Assembly (NCBI GenBank): GCA_030427705.1
Contig: JAUIBR010000026.1
Location: forward strand, 1-64,000
DNA from: a bacterium
GTDB taxonomy: Bacteria; Myxococcota_A; Bradymonadia; Bradymonadales; Bradymonadaceae
Reading direction: 5' to 3'
Length of the DNA stretch: 64,000 nt
The translations under genes and the position numbers were made by a program. The notes beneath the pieces are model-generated. The model was not told the DNA's origin. It saw only the letters and a program-made list of their open reading frames with translations, and made no database searches. The stretch's first letter is position 1. Every line of letters begins with the position of its first letter. Below, one piece after another: positions 54,012-62,133 of this stretch.

Positions 54012-55811
54012 ATGACGGTACCCCTACCGCAACCCGGTGAGCTCTTCGAAGGGCGCTACCGGATCGAGAAGCAGGTTGGAGAAGGCGGCTTCTCCAAGGT
54101 GTTCTCTGCAATGGACGAGCATCAGGGGATAGTCGTCGCGCTCAAGATTCTGACGCCGCTAGACCAGGTGGAAGGCGCTCGACAGGGAGCTTCTGCCAAA
54201 GAGCTCGCCGACCGATTCTTGCGCGAAGCGCGCATCCTGTCGTCACTTCGAAATCCGCATTCCATCATCATGTACGACCATGGTCACTCGCAGAGCGGTC
54301 ACTTGTTCATGGTGTTTGAGTACATCAAGGGATTTAGCGTCTTCGAGATGATTCGCGACCACGGTGCGCAGACGCCGGAAGCCATCGCGCATGTTTTGGA
54401 AGGAACGCTGAAGTCGCTGCAAGATGCGCACTCGCAAGGGTTGCTCCACCGCGATATCAAACCCAATAACCTGATGTTGGCCGAGCAATCAGGCGGCACG
54501 GTTTTGAAGGTATTGGATTTCGGGATCGCCAAGGCCTATGGCGACGCCGCTGGTGTGACGCCCGGCAACGACCTGACCGCAGCCGGCGTTCTGGTCGGGA
54601 CACCACGCTACATGCCGCCCGAGCAGCTGAAAGGCGAGGCGGTCGGACCTGCTGGCGATATTTACAGCTTGGGTGTGGTCGCCATCGAAATGGCCACCGG
54701 CAAGAAGGCTATCAAGGGGCGTGACCGCATGCAGGTCATCACCCAACAGCTCTCCCCACATTCGCTCAAGATACCAACTGAGATTCAGATGCCTGTGCGG
54801 CTGCGCCATATCATCGAGAAGATGCTGGCTAAGAATCCACGTGTTCGGTACTCGAGCGCGGGTGAGATTCTGCGCGATCTAACGATCTGGAACACAGACC
54901 AGCCGTTGACCGCACCCGGAGGAGCGACGGAGCCGCTGCCCACAAATCTCGCAAAGCTCGGCGTTGCGGATCACGACGACAAGACGTTCGTGACCACCGT
55001 AAAGCAGGCTGAACTTGAGGCTGCTGCGCAAGACGGCGCGACTGTGCTTCAAACAGTCAATGTGGCGGAGCTGGACAAGATTGCGGCCGCCGCCAGAGCG
55101 AAGCCCGATACGGACCGAACCTTCGCTGATCCAAATGTCGCAGCTCAACTAGCGCAAGAGTTAGAGCCGACGAACGAGCAGAACGTGCTCAAGGCACCCA
55201 GCAATTGGCCTCCACCACGTACGGGCGGTCAGGGTAACGAGAACGAGACTGTCGTTGACCGGAGCGGACCACTGCCCACCGTCGACGGCAGTGGAATGAT
55301 GCCGGCTGCCGACCGCAGTCAACCTTTCGCCGCTGACCAAAGTGGTAATATCCCTACGGTCGAGAAGCCAAAACCCAACCTGCCAAACAACTTTCAGAAT
55401 CCGGCGCATTCTCCCGCTGGTTTGGGCGGTGGTGTTCCGCCAGCGGGGTTCGGCACGGGTGAACATGCCGCGCAGAGCCGGCAGGGCGAGGTGTGGGATA
55501 CGAGTGGTCATGCCTCACTCAGTGCACGACAACAGTTTCAAGCGCCCGTCATTCAGAGTGCGTTTGAGCTGACGACCCCACAGAAAGCGATTCTTGCCGT
55601 ATCGTTCTTCATCCCAGGCGTGGCCCATCTGGCGTTTGGACAGACGAAGAAGGGCGGGATTCTCTTGCTCGCTATCTTCCTCACTTTCGGCATCATCTAC
55701 GTCGTGTCGCTCGCCGTCGTGTTTGACGCGTACCTGTGTCTGCGCGCCAAACAGAAACGCGAAGTCGGCGACTTTGAGCTCTTCCCGGACTACAAAGACT
55801 TCTTCAGCTAG
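54012..55811 (+). CDS. Membrane-anchored Ser/Thr protein kinase
   Basis: 599 residues from the ATG at 54012 (GGAA just upstream; TTG at 54003 possible). Hanks-type kinase, residues about 15-290: GEGGFSKVFSA, VALKIL lysine, HRDIKPNNLM, DFGIAKAYG, GTPRYMPPEQL, GDIYSLGVV. A long Pro/Gly/Asp linker (about 300-510) has FAA/VDRSGP repeats (VVDRSGPLP, AADRSQPFA, AADQSGNIP) that may be phosphorylation sites. Two hydrophobic helices near 525-575 resemble a TM2-type segment (AHLAFGQTKKGGILLLAIFL). So the catalytic domain is cytosolic and the C-terminus is anchored. Convergent with the next gene (8-bp overlap). Confidence 0.87.
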   Translation: MTVPLPQPGELFEGRYRIEKQVGEGGFSKVFSAMDEHQGIVVALKILTPLDQVEGARQGASAKELADRFLREARILSSLRNPHSIIMYDHGHSQSGHLFMVFEYIKGFSVFEMIRDHGAQTPEAIAHVLEGTLKSLQDAHSQGLLHRDIKPNNLMLAEQSGGTVLKVLDFGIAKAYGDAAGVTPGNDLTAAGVLVGTPRYMPPEQLKGEAVGPAGDIYSLGVVAIEMATGKKAIKGRDRMQVITQQLSPHSLKIPTEIQMPVRLRHIIEKMLAKNPRVRYSSAGEILRDLTIWNTDQPLTAPGGATEPLPTNLAKLGVADHDDKTFVTTVKQAELEAAAQDGATVLQTVNVAELDKIAAAARAKPDTDRTFADPNVAAQLAQELEPTNEQNVLKAPSNWPPPRTGGQGNENETVVDRSGPLPTVDGSGMMPAADRSQPFAADQSGNIPTVEKPKPNLPNNFQNPAHSPAGLGGGVPPAGFGTGEHAAQSRQGEVWDTSGHASLSARQQFQAPVIQSAFELTTPQKAILAVSFFIPGVAHLAFGQTKKGGILLLAIFLTFGIIYVVSLAVVFDAYLCLRAKQKREVGDFELFPDYKDFFS

Positions 55812-56226
55812 TCCCTAGCCTCAAAAAATGGGCATTTAGGAGCTGCGGCAGACGGTCGTAGGCCTCGCCACGCAATCCCCAGAGCGCATTTGCGACGCGT
55901 TCCTCGTAGTGCGAGGTGCTCAACGCCACATTTTGTGGGGGTAAGAAGTCTGACATCGAGTCCTGGGCCAGGTCGTCGTTTACAACCAATGTCGTCGATG
56001 CAAACGGCGCAGGCGCCATCGCCATCAATTGGTGGCGCAAGAATTCAGCGGCTTCCCATGCCTTCTCTGGGTCTCCGTGGAAGGAGCTAAATCCGACCAC
56101 GACCAATCCACGCAACGGGTTGTAGACAAGATGCCCAATTACTTCACCATCGAACTCGTCTTCGACGCGGTATACCTGGAAATGCGGGCTGGCTTGCAAG
56201 ATTCTGGAACGGCTCTTTATCAACAT
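55804..56226 (-). CDS. Cytosolic protein of unknown function
   Basis: 140 residues from the ATG at 56226, supported by GGAGG 5-6 bases upstream; the ATG four codons earlier is not. It is a small alpha/beta domain (HFQVYRVEDEFDGEVIGHLVYN, LRGLVVVGFSSFHGDPEKAWEAAEFLRHQL, TTLVVNDDLAQDSM, SHYEERVANALWGLR). No family recognised; the helical C-terminal half may be a dimer interface. Overlaps the convergent kinase gene's 3' end by 8 bp. Confidence 0.7.
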   Translation of the reverse strand: MLIKSRSRILQASPHFQVYRVEDEFDGEVIGHLVYNPLRGLVVVGFSSFHGDPEKAWEAAEFLRHQLMAMAPAPFASTTLVVNDDLAQDSMSDFLPPQNVALSTSHYEERVANALWGLRGEAYDRLPQLLNAHFLRLGTS

Positions 56227-57121
56227 AATATCCTCCATGTTGGACCCGTTATCGAACGCATGGAGAATTCGTTGCCGATTTTTTTGGGAAAGCTGGATTC
56301 CTCAGAAGTTCAAAACTTTACGTAGCCGTCCCGACATACATGTCGTGATCCGGAGTCTCGAATACAGGCAAATCGAGGACTTTCACAGCGGGGTGTTGTT
56401 CAAGTGTTTGTTTATAAAGGGTTTTGCGAAATTGTGCGCAGTGTTGGCACATGAACTGCAAAGTTGTTGGTCACCCAGAGGGAGGCCATTCCCCAACTGT
56501 CCAGAGCGCTTCCTCGAGAATACGGACGTCAAGATGACGTCCGTGTTCGTTTCTTGTTGAGTTCGCTTCGCTCACGGCTTTTAAGCTCGCTATCGCTCGC
56601 GGCGGACGAGCTCGCTTTCGCTCGCGGCGGACGAGCTCGCTATCGCTCGCGGCGATCAAGTTCGCTTCGCTCACGGCTGCCGCGCCGCAAGGCGCTCAAA
56701 AGCCGCGCCGCAGGCGCTCACAAGGCGCTCGTTGGCCGCGCCGCAGGCGCTCAAAAGCCGCGCCGCAGGCGCTAGTTGGCCGCGCCGCAGGCGCTCAAAA
56801 GCCGCGCCGCAGGCGCTCGTTCGCCGCGCCGCAGGCGCTTGTTGGCCGCGCCGCAGGCGCTCAAAAGCCGCGCCGTAAGGCGCTCGTTCGCCGCGCCGCA
56901 GGCGCTCAAAAGCCGCGCCGCAGGCGCTTGTTCGCCGCGCCGCAGGCGCTCACACGGTGCACAAAATTTGCGCAGTTGCGCGAATTTGGAGATACTTTTT
57001 GTAGATGAGGTCGAAAGGTCTCACTGGTGGTGAGAATGAATAGTCCCATGCGGCAGTGTCGCATGGGATTGTTTGATCTAGTATTATTCTCACTACACGC
57101 ACAAACAACGTTAAGGTCGAT
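56227..57121. repeat. Long intergenic region with GCGCC-GCA-GGCGC hairpin array
   Basis: 56227-56560 is plain and presumably holds the leftward gene's promoter; an open frame at 56237-56560 has no family features. 56565-56670 repeats AGCTCGCTTTCGCTCGCGGCGGACG-like units in two pieces. 56675-56955 has about 13 copies of GCCGCGCCGCAGGCGCT separated by CAAAA, CGTTG, CGTTC or TGTTG, each a GCGCC-GCA-GGCGC stem-loop. 56956-57121 is the upstream region of the LamG-like lipoprotein, including a CCCATGCGGCAGTGTCGCATGGG hairpin-like repeat (ATGCGNC/GNCGCAT arms). Confidence 0.8.
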
Positions 57122-58216
57122 GTGTTGAACTCTCGTCTGCTCGCCAGCGTATTGCTTGTTTTGGGGTCTATCAGTTGTGTCGAGTCCGCGCCGTCTTCGG
57201 GCTCACCAAACAACGGCAACAACGCCAACAACCTCAACAATACGAACAACGTCAACAACACGAATAACGTCAACAACGTTAACAACGCGAACAACAGCAA
57301 CAACTCCAACAACACGACCAATAACGCTAACAACCTGCAGTGCCTCGATACCGAGACAGCCACCCCTCAAGGTTGCATCCCGTATGATCAGGCGTATGTG
57401 GACGGCGATGTGCGAGTCCCATTGGGAGGCACGACCCGGTTTCGCATCAACCTCGCTGACGGTGTGTTCTGTCCGGCCCCGGAGTTCATAGACTCGGGCC
57501 CCTACAGCATCGACCTTACGGATGGTGAGTTCATCCTGGCGGCGCCAAATGGTCCCGGCGTCGACGAGATCGGCTTGCGCTGCGGAAGCTTCGACTTCAC
57601 ACAGAAGGTCTATGCCTTGCCGTCCACCGACGCGGATAACCTGAGCTTCTGGTTTCTGGGGAGTGAAAAGGAAACATCAGGCGGTCGGACGACGTTGAAG
57701 AATATTGGGGCCGCCAACGACGCCATCATTAACACAAGGTTCACCACAACCATCGGTGGTCACGAGGCGGTGCGGTTGACGAATGATGTCACCGTCGGCC
57801 TAAATCCGATCTTTTCGACCGACAGGTTTAGCATCTTCACCGTGTTTAGGATCGTGCCGTCGGGCATGGAGAGTCCATATACCCTGCTCACGGGCGTGGA
57901 TAGCCTGATTGGGGTTTCACGAAACGGCGCGAAGGTCCAAACGCCACAATGGGATCGTGATTATACGTTGACCGGTTTCAACCCGTACGATGTCGCGTTG
58001 TTAGGGATCCAGCAAACGACGGCGAATGGCATCGATATTCACCACAACGACAGCGTAGTGGGCTCGAATGTGAACTATGGTGCGGTCGACTTTAGCCTCT
58101 TGGGCTCGACAGACCAGGGCGCGGTGCTTGAGCTCGCAGAGTTCATCGCCATATCTGGAAATGAAGACCCCGAGCCAGCTTTGAACTATCTGCGCGGAAA
58201 GTACGGCTTCTTCTAG
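57122..58216 (+). CDS. Lipoprotein with (NNX)n tether and LamG-like domain
   Basis: 364 residues, GTG start (a TTG follows at the next codon); AAGG upstream. Lipobox GSISC at residues 15-19. The tether occupies about residues 30-71 (NNGNNANNLNNTNNVNN). Residues about 72-165 form a Cys-containing beta domain; residues about 175-364 look like a concanavalin/LamG-type jelly roll (FSIFTVFRIVPSGMESPYTLLTG, GIDIHHNDSVVGSNVN, LLGSTDQGAVLELAEFIAIS). A carbohydrate- or matrix-binding role is inference. Convergent with the E2 gene; both stops lie in one CTAG. Confidence 0.82.
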   Translation: MLNSRLLASVLLVLGSISCVESAPSSGSPNNGNNANNLNNTNNVNNTNNVNNVNNANNSNNSNNTTNNANNLQCLDTETATPQGCIPYDQAYVDGDVRVPLGGTTRFRINLADGVFCPAPEFIDSGPYSIDLTDGEFILAAPNGPGVDEIGLRCGSFDFTQKVYALPSTDADNLSFWFLGSEKETSGGRTTLKNIGAANDAIINTRFTTTIGGHEAVRLTNDVTVGLNPIFSTDRFSIFTVFRIVPSGMESPYTLLTGVDSLIGVSRNGAKVQTPQWDRDYTLTGFNPYDVALLGIQQTTANGIDIHHNDSVVGSNVNYGAVDFSLLGSTDQGAVLELAEFIAISGNEDPEPALNYLRGKYGFF

Positions 58217-59490
58217 ACCGTCCAGCCTTCGATAATCTCACGCATACGAAGCATGAATTTATCCGCGGTCGCGCCATCGATGACGCGGTGGTCGAAGGAC
58301 ATGCACCAAACCGAAGTTGGCTTGACCATGATAGCGTCCGTCTTCTGGTCGACGACCACGCGTTTCTTAATCGCACCGGTTGCCAGGATAGCGGTCTGTG
58401 GCTGATTGATGATCGGAACACCGAACTCAGAGCCAAAGATGCCTGGGTTGGTCACGGTGAACGTTCCGCCCTTTACCTCTTCGGGCTTCAAACGCTTGGA
58501 GCGCGCACGTTCAGCGATATCGGTCACAGCACGCGCGCAACCCAGCAGGCTGAGTTCATCGACGTTCTTGATGACAGGAACGACCAGGCTTGCGCCGACG
58601 TCCACCGCCATACCGACGTTGAAATCCCCGCGGTAGACGACGTGGTCGCCGTCCAGTGAGCTGTTAATCATTGGGAATGCCACCAAAGCGTCTGCGACGG
58701 CTTTGATGAGGAATGCCGTGTACGTCAATCGTACGCCGCGCTCAGCGAATTCTGGGGCGAGTGCTTTCTTTGCTGCGACGACGGCCGAGAAATCGATCTC
58801 GTGCACCGTCTGAGCATGAGCGGAGGTCGCACGGCTTGCGATCATGTGCTGCGCGATCATCTGGCGCTGTGGACTCAGAAGCTCAACGCGGTCGCGTGGG
58901 CCAACCTCGATCGGTGGAAGGTGGATGTCACGTTGAATACTTCCGCCTGAACGAGTCTGCTGATGTGCACCGGATTCGATGAAGGCCATGATGTCCTTCT
59001 TCGTGACGCGGCCAGAAAGTCCAGTTCCGTTGATCGGAGCCAGATCTTTGATTCCGTGTTCGGCAGCAATCTTGCGCACGAGCGGCGTGGAGCGCGTTCG
59101 CCGCAAGTCCTCAACACTGCCTTCTGCCGCGGCCACCGGCGCATGGCCGTTTGGCTTGGCAGCGGCTGGTGCTGCAGCAGGCGCTGACGTTGTTGCTGCG
59201 GGTTCCGAAGCGGCTTCAGCGGCTGGTGCTTCAACAGCGGCGCCCGCTTCACCTTCAGTATCGATCACCGCGACAATATGGTTGATTTCGACGGTCTCGC
59301 CAGGCTCGACGCGGATCTCGATCAACACGCCTTCCACTGGGCTAGGAACTTCAGCGTCGACCTTGTCGGTTGTGATTTCGAAGAGTGGTTCATCACGCTC
59401 AACGCGCTCTCCGATCCCCTTCAACCAAGCCGTAAGAGTTCCTTCGGCAACAGATTCGCCCATTTGGGGCATCACAATTTCGGTACGCAT
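58213..59490 (-). CDS. 2-oxoacid dehydrogenase E2 (dihydrolipoyl acyltransferase)
   Basis: 425 residues, GAGG 7 bases upstream. Lipoyl domain 1-80 with the target lysine in ITTDKVDAEVPSP; Ala/Pro linker about 82-115; E1/E3-binding domain about 128-170 (STPLVRKIAAEHGIKDLAPINGTGLSGRVTKKDI); catalytic domain with the C-terminal SFDHRVIDGATADKF (active His and Asp). Could be SucB, BkdB or AcoC-type. The 'S-F-D-H-R-V-I-D-G-A' end is shared by all. No E1 or E3 gene adjoins, so the complex partner genes are elsewhere. Confidence 0.92.
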   Translation of the reverse strand: MRTEIVMPQMGESVAEGTLTAWLKGIGERVERDEPLFEITTDKVDAEVPSPVEGVLIEIRVEPGETVEINHIVAVIDTEGEAGAAVEAPAAEAASEPAATTSAPAAAPAAAKPNGHAPVAAAEGSVEDLRRTRSTPLVRKIAAEHGIKDLAPINGTGLSGRVTKKDIMAFIESGAHQQTRSGGSIQRDIHLPPIEVGPRDRVELLSPQRQMIAQHMIASRATSAHAQTVHEIDFSAVVAAKKALAPEFAERGVRLTYTAFLIKAVADALVAFPMINSSLDGDHVVYRGDFNVGMAVDVGASLVVPVIKNVDELSLLGCARAVTDIAERARSKRLKPEEVKGGTFTVTNPGIFGSEFGVPIINQPQTAILATGAIKKRVVVDQKTDAIMVKPTSVWCMSFDHRVIDGATADKFMLRMREIIEGWTV

Positions 59491-59589
59491 AGTGTCCTCG
59501 AATCAACCTGAACGCGCGGCCAACCCACCGCGAGAGCATTCCTACTTCACTGCGCAGCGGGCCGCAAGTCTTGGGAGTTGTATTGGGCT

Positions 59590-59655
59590 AGAGGGGGGCT
59601 CGCGGGCTCGGGCGCTAGCGGCTCGGGGGCTTGGGGGCTCGGGGGATCGGGGTGC
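59590..59655 (+). repeat. G-rich GGCTCGGGG array
   Basis: GGGGGGCTCGCGGGCTCGGG and GGCTCGGGGGCTTGGGGG words follow each other in the 320-bp gap between the E2 start and the GH92 stop. Like 22029-22110, it has several G4-6 runs spaced by three bases on the + strand. The rest of 59491-59812 shows nothing convincing. Confidence 0.75.
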
Positions 59656-59812
59656 AATCGCCCAGAACCAAAGCCAAAAAGAGAATCCGAGAGCATCTGT
59701 GAAGAAATCCCTCGAAATCTGTGGAACTTCGATTCCCAGCGGCAAACCGCCACCAAAGCAAGGGACGTTCCACAGACGCGCACAGATTTTGACTCAGATT
59801 CCCACAGACTTC

Positions 59813-62131
59813 CTAAAATGGCTGGCTAGCGGGAGCCGAGAACTCGTAGTGAATTCTGGCGCCCTCGACGAGTTGTTCGTGGGTGATGACGGATTCAGAA
59901 CCGTTGACGGTAAACCCGGCGATCTCAACGCCCTCGGAGTTGTTCGAGGTGATTTCGATGGTGTTGCCGTTCTGAAGTTCGATCTGCATGACATCGAACA
60001 GTGGTGGGCTTGGGAAGTACTCGGTGGTTGTGATCACCGGGTAGAAACCGGCGGCCGAGAAGATATACCAGGACGATAACGTGCCGCCGTCGTCATTGCC
60101 AATGATGCCATCCGGCGTGGTGTCATAGAGCGTCTTTTGGATCTGGCGCGTCCAATAACCGAGCTTCGCCAGATCACCCGCGGTCGCCCACATGAAGACG
60201 TTATGCAGCGGCGGTTGGTTGCCATGCCAGTAGTAGGTGTCAGGTAGCGCCCAGAGCGCGCGGTTGCCGTCGAAATGTCCGGAGCCCTCGAAGATTTGCT
60301 CAAGCTTCTCGCGGAACGCTTCTTGGCCCATCGTCTCTGCAAGGCCTGCAGGGTCGTGTGGCACATGCAGCGTCCAATGCCAGCCGGTGCCCTCGGTGTA
60401 CGGCCCTCCGCTGCGACCGCTAAACTGGTTTGGTCGGAACGGCTCTTCCCAACTGCCATCCGTCATGCGGGTGCGAAGGAACGCCGATTCTGGTTCAAAG
60501 ATGTTCTGGTAGTACTTCGCGCGGGCTCGGTAGTCATCGACATCGTCGCGCTCCAAAACCTCGGCCAGCGCGGCCATCCCGGAGTCGTTAGCGGCATACT
60601 CGAGCGTCAATGCAGCAGACTCTCCCGATACATCAGCCGGAACGTAGCCAAACTGAAGGAATGCTTCGTGCTCCGATCGGCCTCGGAAGGGCGCGCCGTC
60701 AGGCGGGTTATGTGAAGCCACCAGCGCATCGAAGGCGGTCGCGTAGTCCACACCATTGATCCCCTTAATCGCAGAGTCTCCAAACAGGATGTCAGCGGGT
60801 GTACCAACCATTCCGCCCGTGTAGCTCAGCCCGGCTGGCCAAGCGGGCACGTACCCGCCGTCTGCCGCCATTTTCAGCAGTGAGTTCAGGACGTCGCGCT
60901 GAATCTCTGGGTCATAGAGCACATACCAGGGATGCAGCGACCGATAGGTGTCCCACAACGAAAGGTCGGTGTAATAGGGGTGGTCGGTGTCGTGAATTTC
61001 ACCGTCTAAGCCCCGATATCGGCCACTCTCATCAAAGCGTGTCGGCATTCGATACGTGTTGTAGAGCGCGGTGAAAAGGATGCTGCGGTCACGTTCGTCG
61101 CCCCCTGCAACCTTCAGCCGAGCTAGCTTTTGCGACCACAACGCAACGGCTTCGGCCTTCACATCGTCGTAGGTCTTCGAACCGATTTGGTCGATGAAGT
61201 TGTCTTGAGCTTGTTGCGCATCGATGAGTGATACAGCGACCTTCACACGGACCTCATCGGCGCCATCGAAGTACAGAACAAGTCCAGCGGACTGGCCTGC
61301 GGCGGACGTTCGGTCAACCTCGATCTCACCGTCTTCCCAACCGTCCACTTGCGTCGGTTCGACATCGAACTCGATGACGTAGAAGAGCGTGAAGGGCAGG
61401 CTTCGCCCAACGTATGCGCCGTCATACTCGACGAAACCGGTGACCCGGGAGCCAGCTTGCTGGATGGACGCGCTCATGACCCCGGTATCGTCTACCGACG
61501 CTGATGCATCGACCGTGATGATCCGAGGCGTGTCGCCCTCCCACGTATAGTGATGGATTGCGCCGTTTTTGGTCGCGGTCATTCGCGCCAACGTCTGGGA
61601 TTCTTCAAGAAACGCGATGTACTCGCCAGGAGACGCGTCCTCGCGTTCTTTGTCCGAGGTCTGCCACCATCTGCCTGGCTCTTTGTCGGCCAGATTTTCT
61701 GCGGTGTTTGGCATGATTCGAAGGTTTGCATAGTCGGCGGTTCCGGTGCCAACCAAATGCAGATGGCTAAACCCCCGAATATGCGGATCCAGGTCGTAGT
61801 AGCCACTGAAGTGGTGCGTCGCGCGCGGGTGGTTGCCGGACATGGTGGTATCTGAGCCGACCTTCACCATGCCATTGGGGATTTGGGCCGCTGGCGTCAT
61901 CCCGGCATAGGCAAAGCCCAAACCGCCAGAACCGATGAAAGGATTGACCAGCGCGATTGCCTCTTCGGTGGTGTTGAACACCGGAGGTTGCGCCATATCG
62001 CCAGACATATCGCCCGTGGCAGTGTCAGCCCCCATATCGGACATGTCGACGTCGTTGTTGTTGCCGGAGACCTGGTCGTCATCGGAACAAGCGGCGAGCG
62101 CGATGAATAGAAAAACAGCGATCCAGCGCAT
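59813..62131 (-). CDS. GH92 family alpha-mannosidase lipoprotein
   Basis: 772 residues. Lipobox ALAAC at residues 11-15, then an Asp/Met-rich spacer (NNNDVDMSDMGAD). GH92 hallmarks: NPFIGSGGLGFAYAGMTPAAQIPNGMVKVG, HHFSGYYDLDPHIRGFSHLHLVGTG, SLWDTYRSLHPW, GNDDGGTLSSWYIFSAAGFYPV and the late VNGSES region. The acidic pair in GNDDGG matches the catalytic/Ca-binding site of the family, which removes alpha-linked mannose from glycans. Directed to the envelope. The ATG is 2 bases from the glmS stop, so translation is coupled. Confidence 0.92.
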   Translation of the reverse strand: MRWIAVFLFIALAACSDDDQVSGNNNDVDMSDMGADTATGDMSGDMAQPPVFNTTEEAIALVNPFIGSGGLGFAYAGMTPAAQIPNGMVKVGSDTTMSGNHPRATHHFSGYYDLDPHIRGFSHLHLVGTGTADYANLRIMPNTAENLADKEPGRWWQTSDKEREDASPGEYIAFLEESQTLARMTATKNGAIHHYTWEGDTPRIITVDASASVDDTGVMSASIQQAGSRVTGFVEYDGAYVGRSLPFTLFYVIEFDVEPTQVDGWEDGEIEVDRTSAAGQSAGLVLYFDGADEVRVKVAVSLIDAQQAQDNFIDQIGSKTYDDVKAEAVALWSQKLARLKVAGGDERDRSILFTALYNTYRMPTRFDESGRYRGLDGEIHDTDHPYYTDLSLWDTYRSLHPWYVLYDPEIQRDVLNSLLKMAADGGYVPAWPAGLSYTGGMVGTPADILFGDSAIKGINGVDYATAFDALVASHNPPDGAPFRGRSEHEAFLQFGYVPADVSGESAALTLEYAANDSGMAALAEVLERDDVDDYRARAKYYQNIFEPESAFLRTRMTDGSWEEPFRPNQFSGRSGGPYTEGTGWHWTLHVPHDPAGLAETMGQEAFREKLEQIFEGSGHFDGNRALWALPDTYYWHGNQPPLHNVFMWATAGDLAKLGYWTRQIQKTLYDTTPDGIIGNDDGGTLSSWYIFSAAGFYPVITTTEYFPSPPLFDVMQIELQNGNTIEITSNNSEGVEIAGFTVNGSESVITHEQLVEGARIHYEFSAPASQPF

Positions 62132-62133
62132 GA

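Noticed and set aside
56237-56560. 107-codon + frame between the leftward gene at 56226 and the repeat array
   Set aside because: No ribosome site, signal or family feature, and it begins where the leftward gene's promoter should be.
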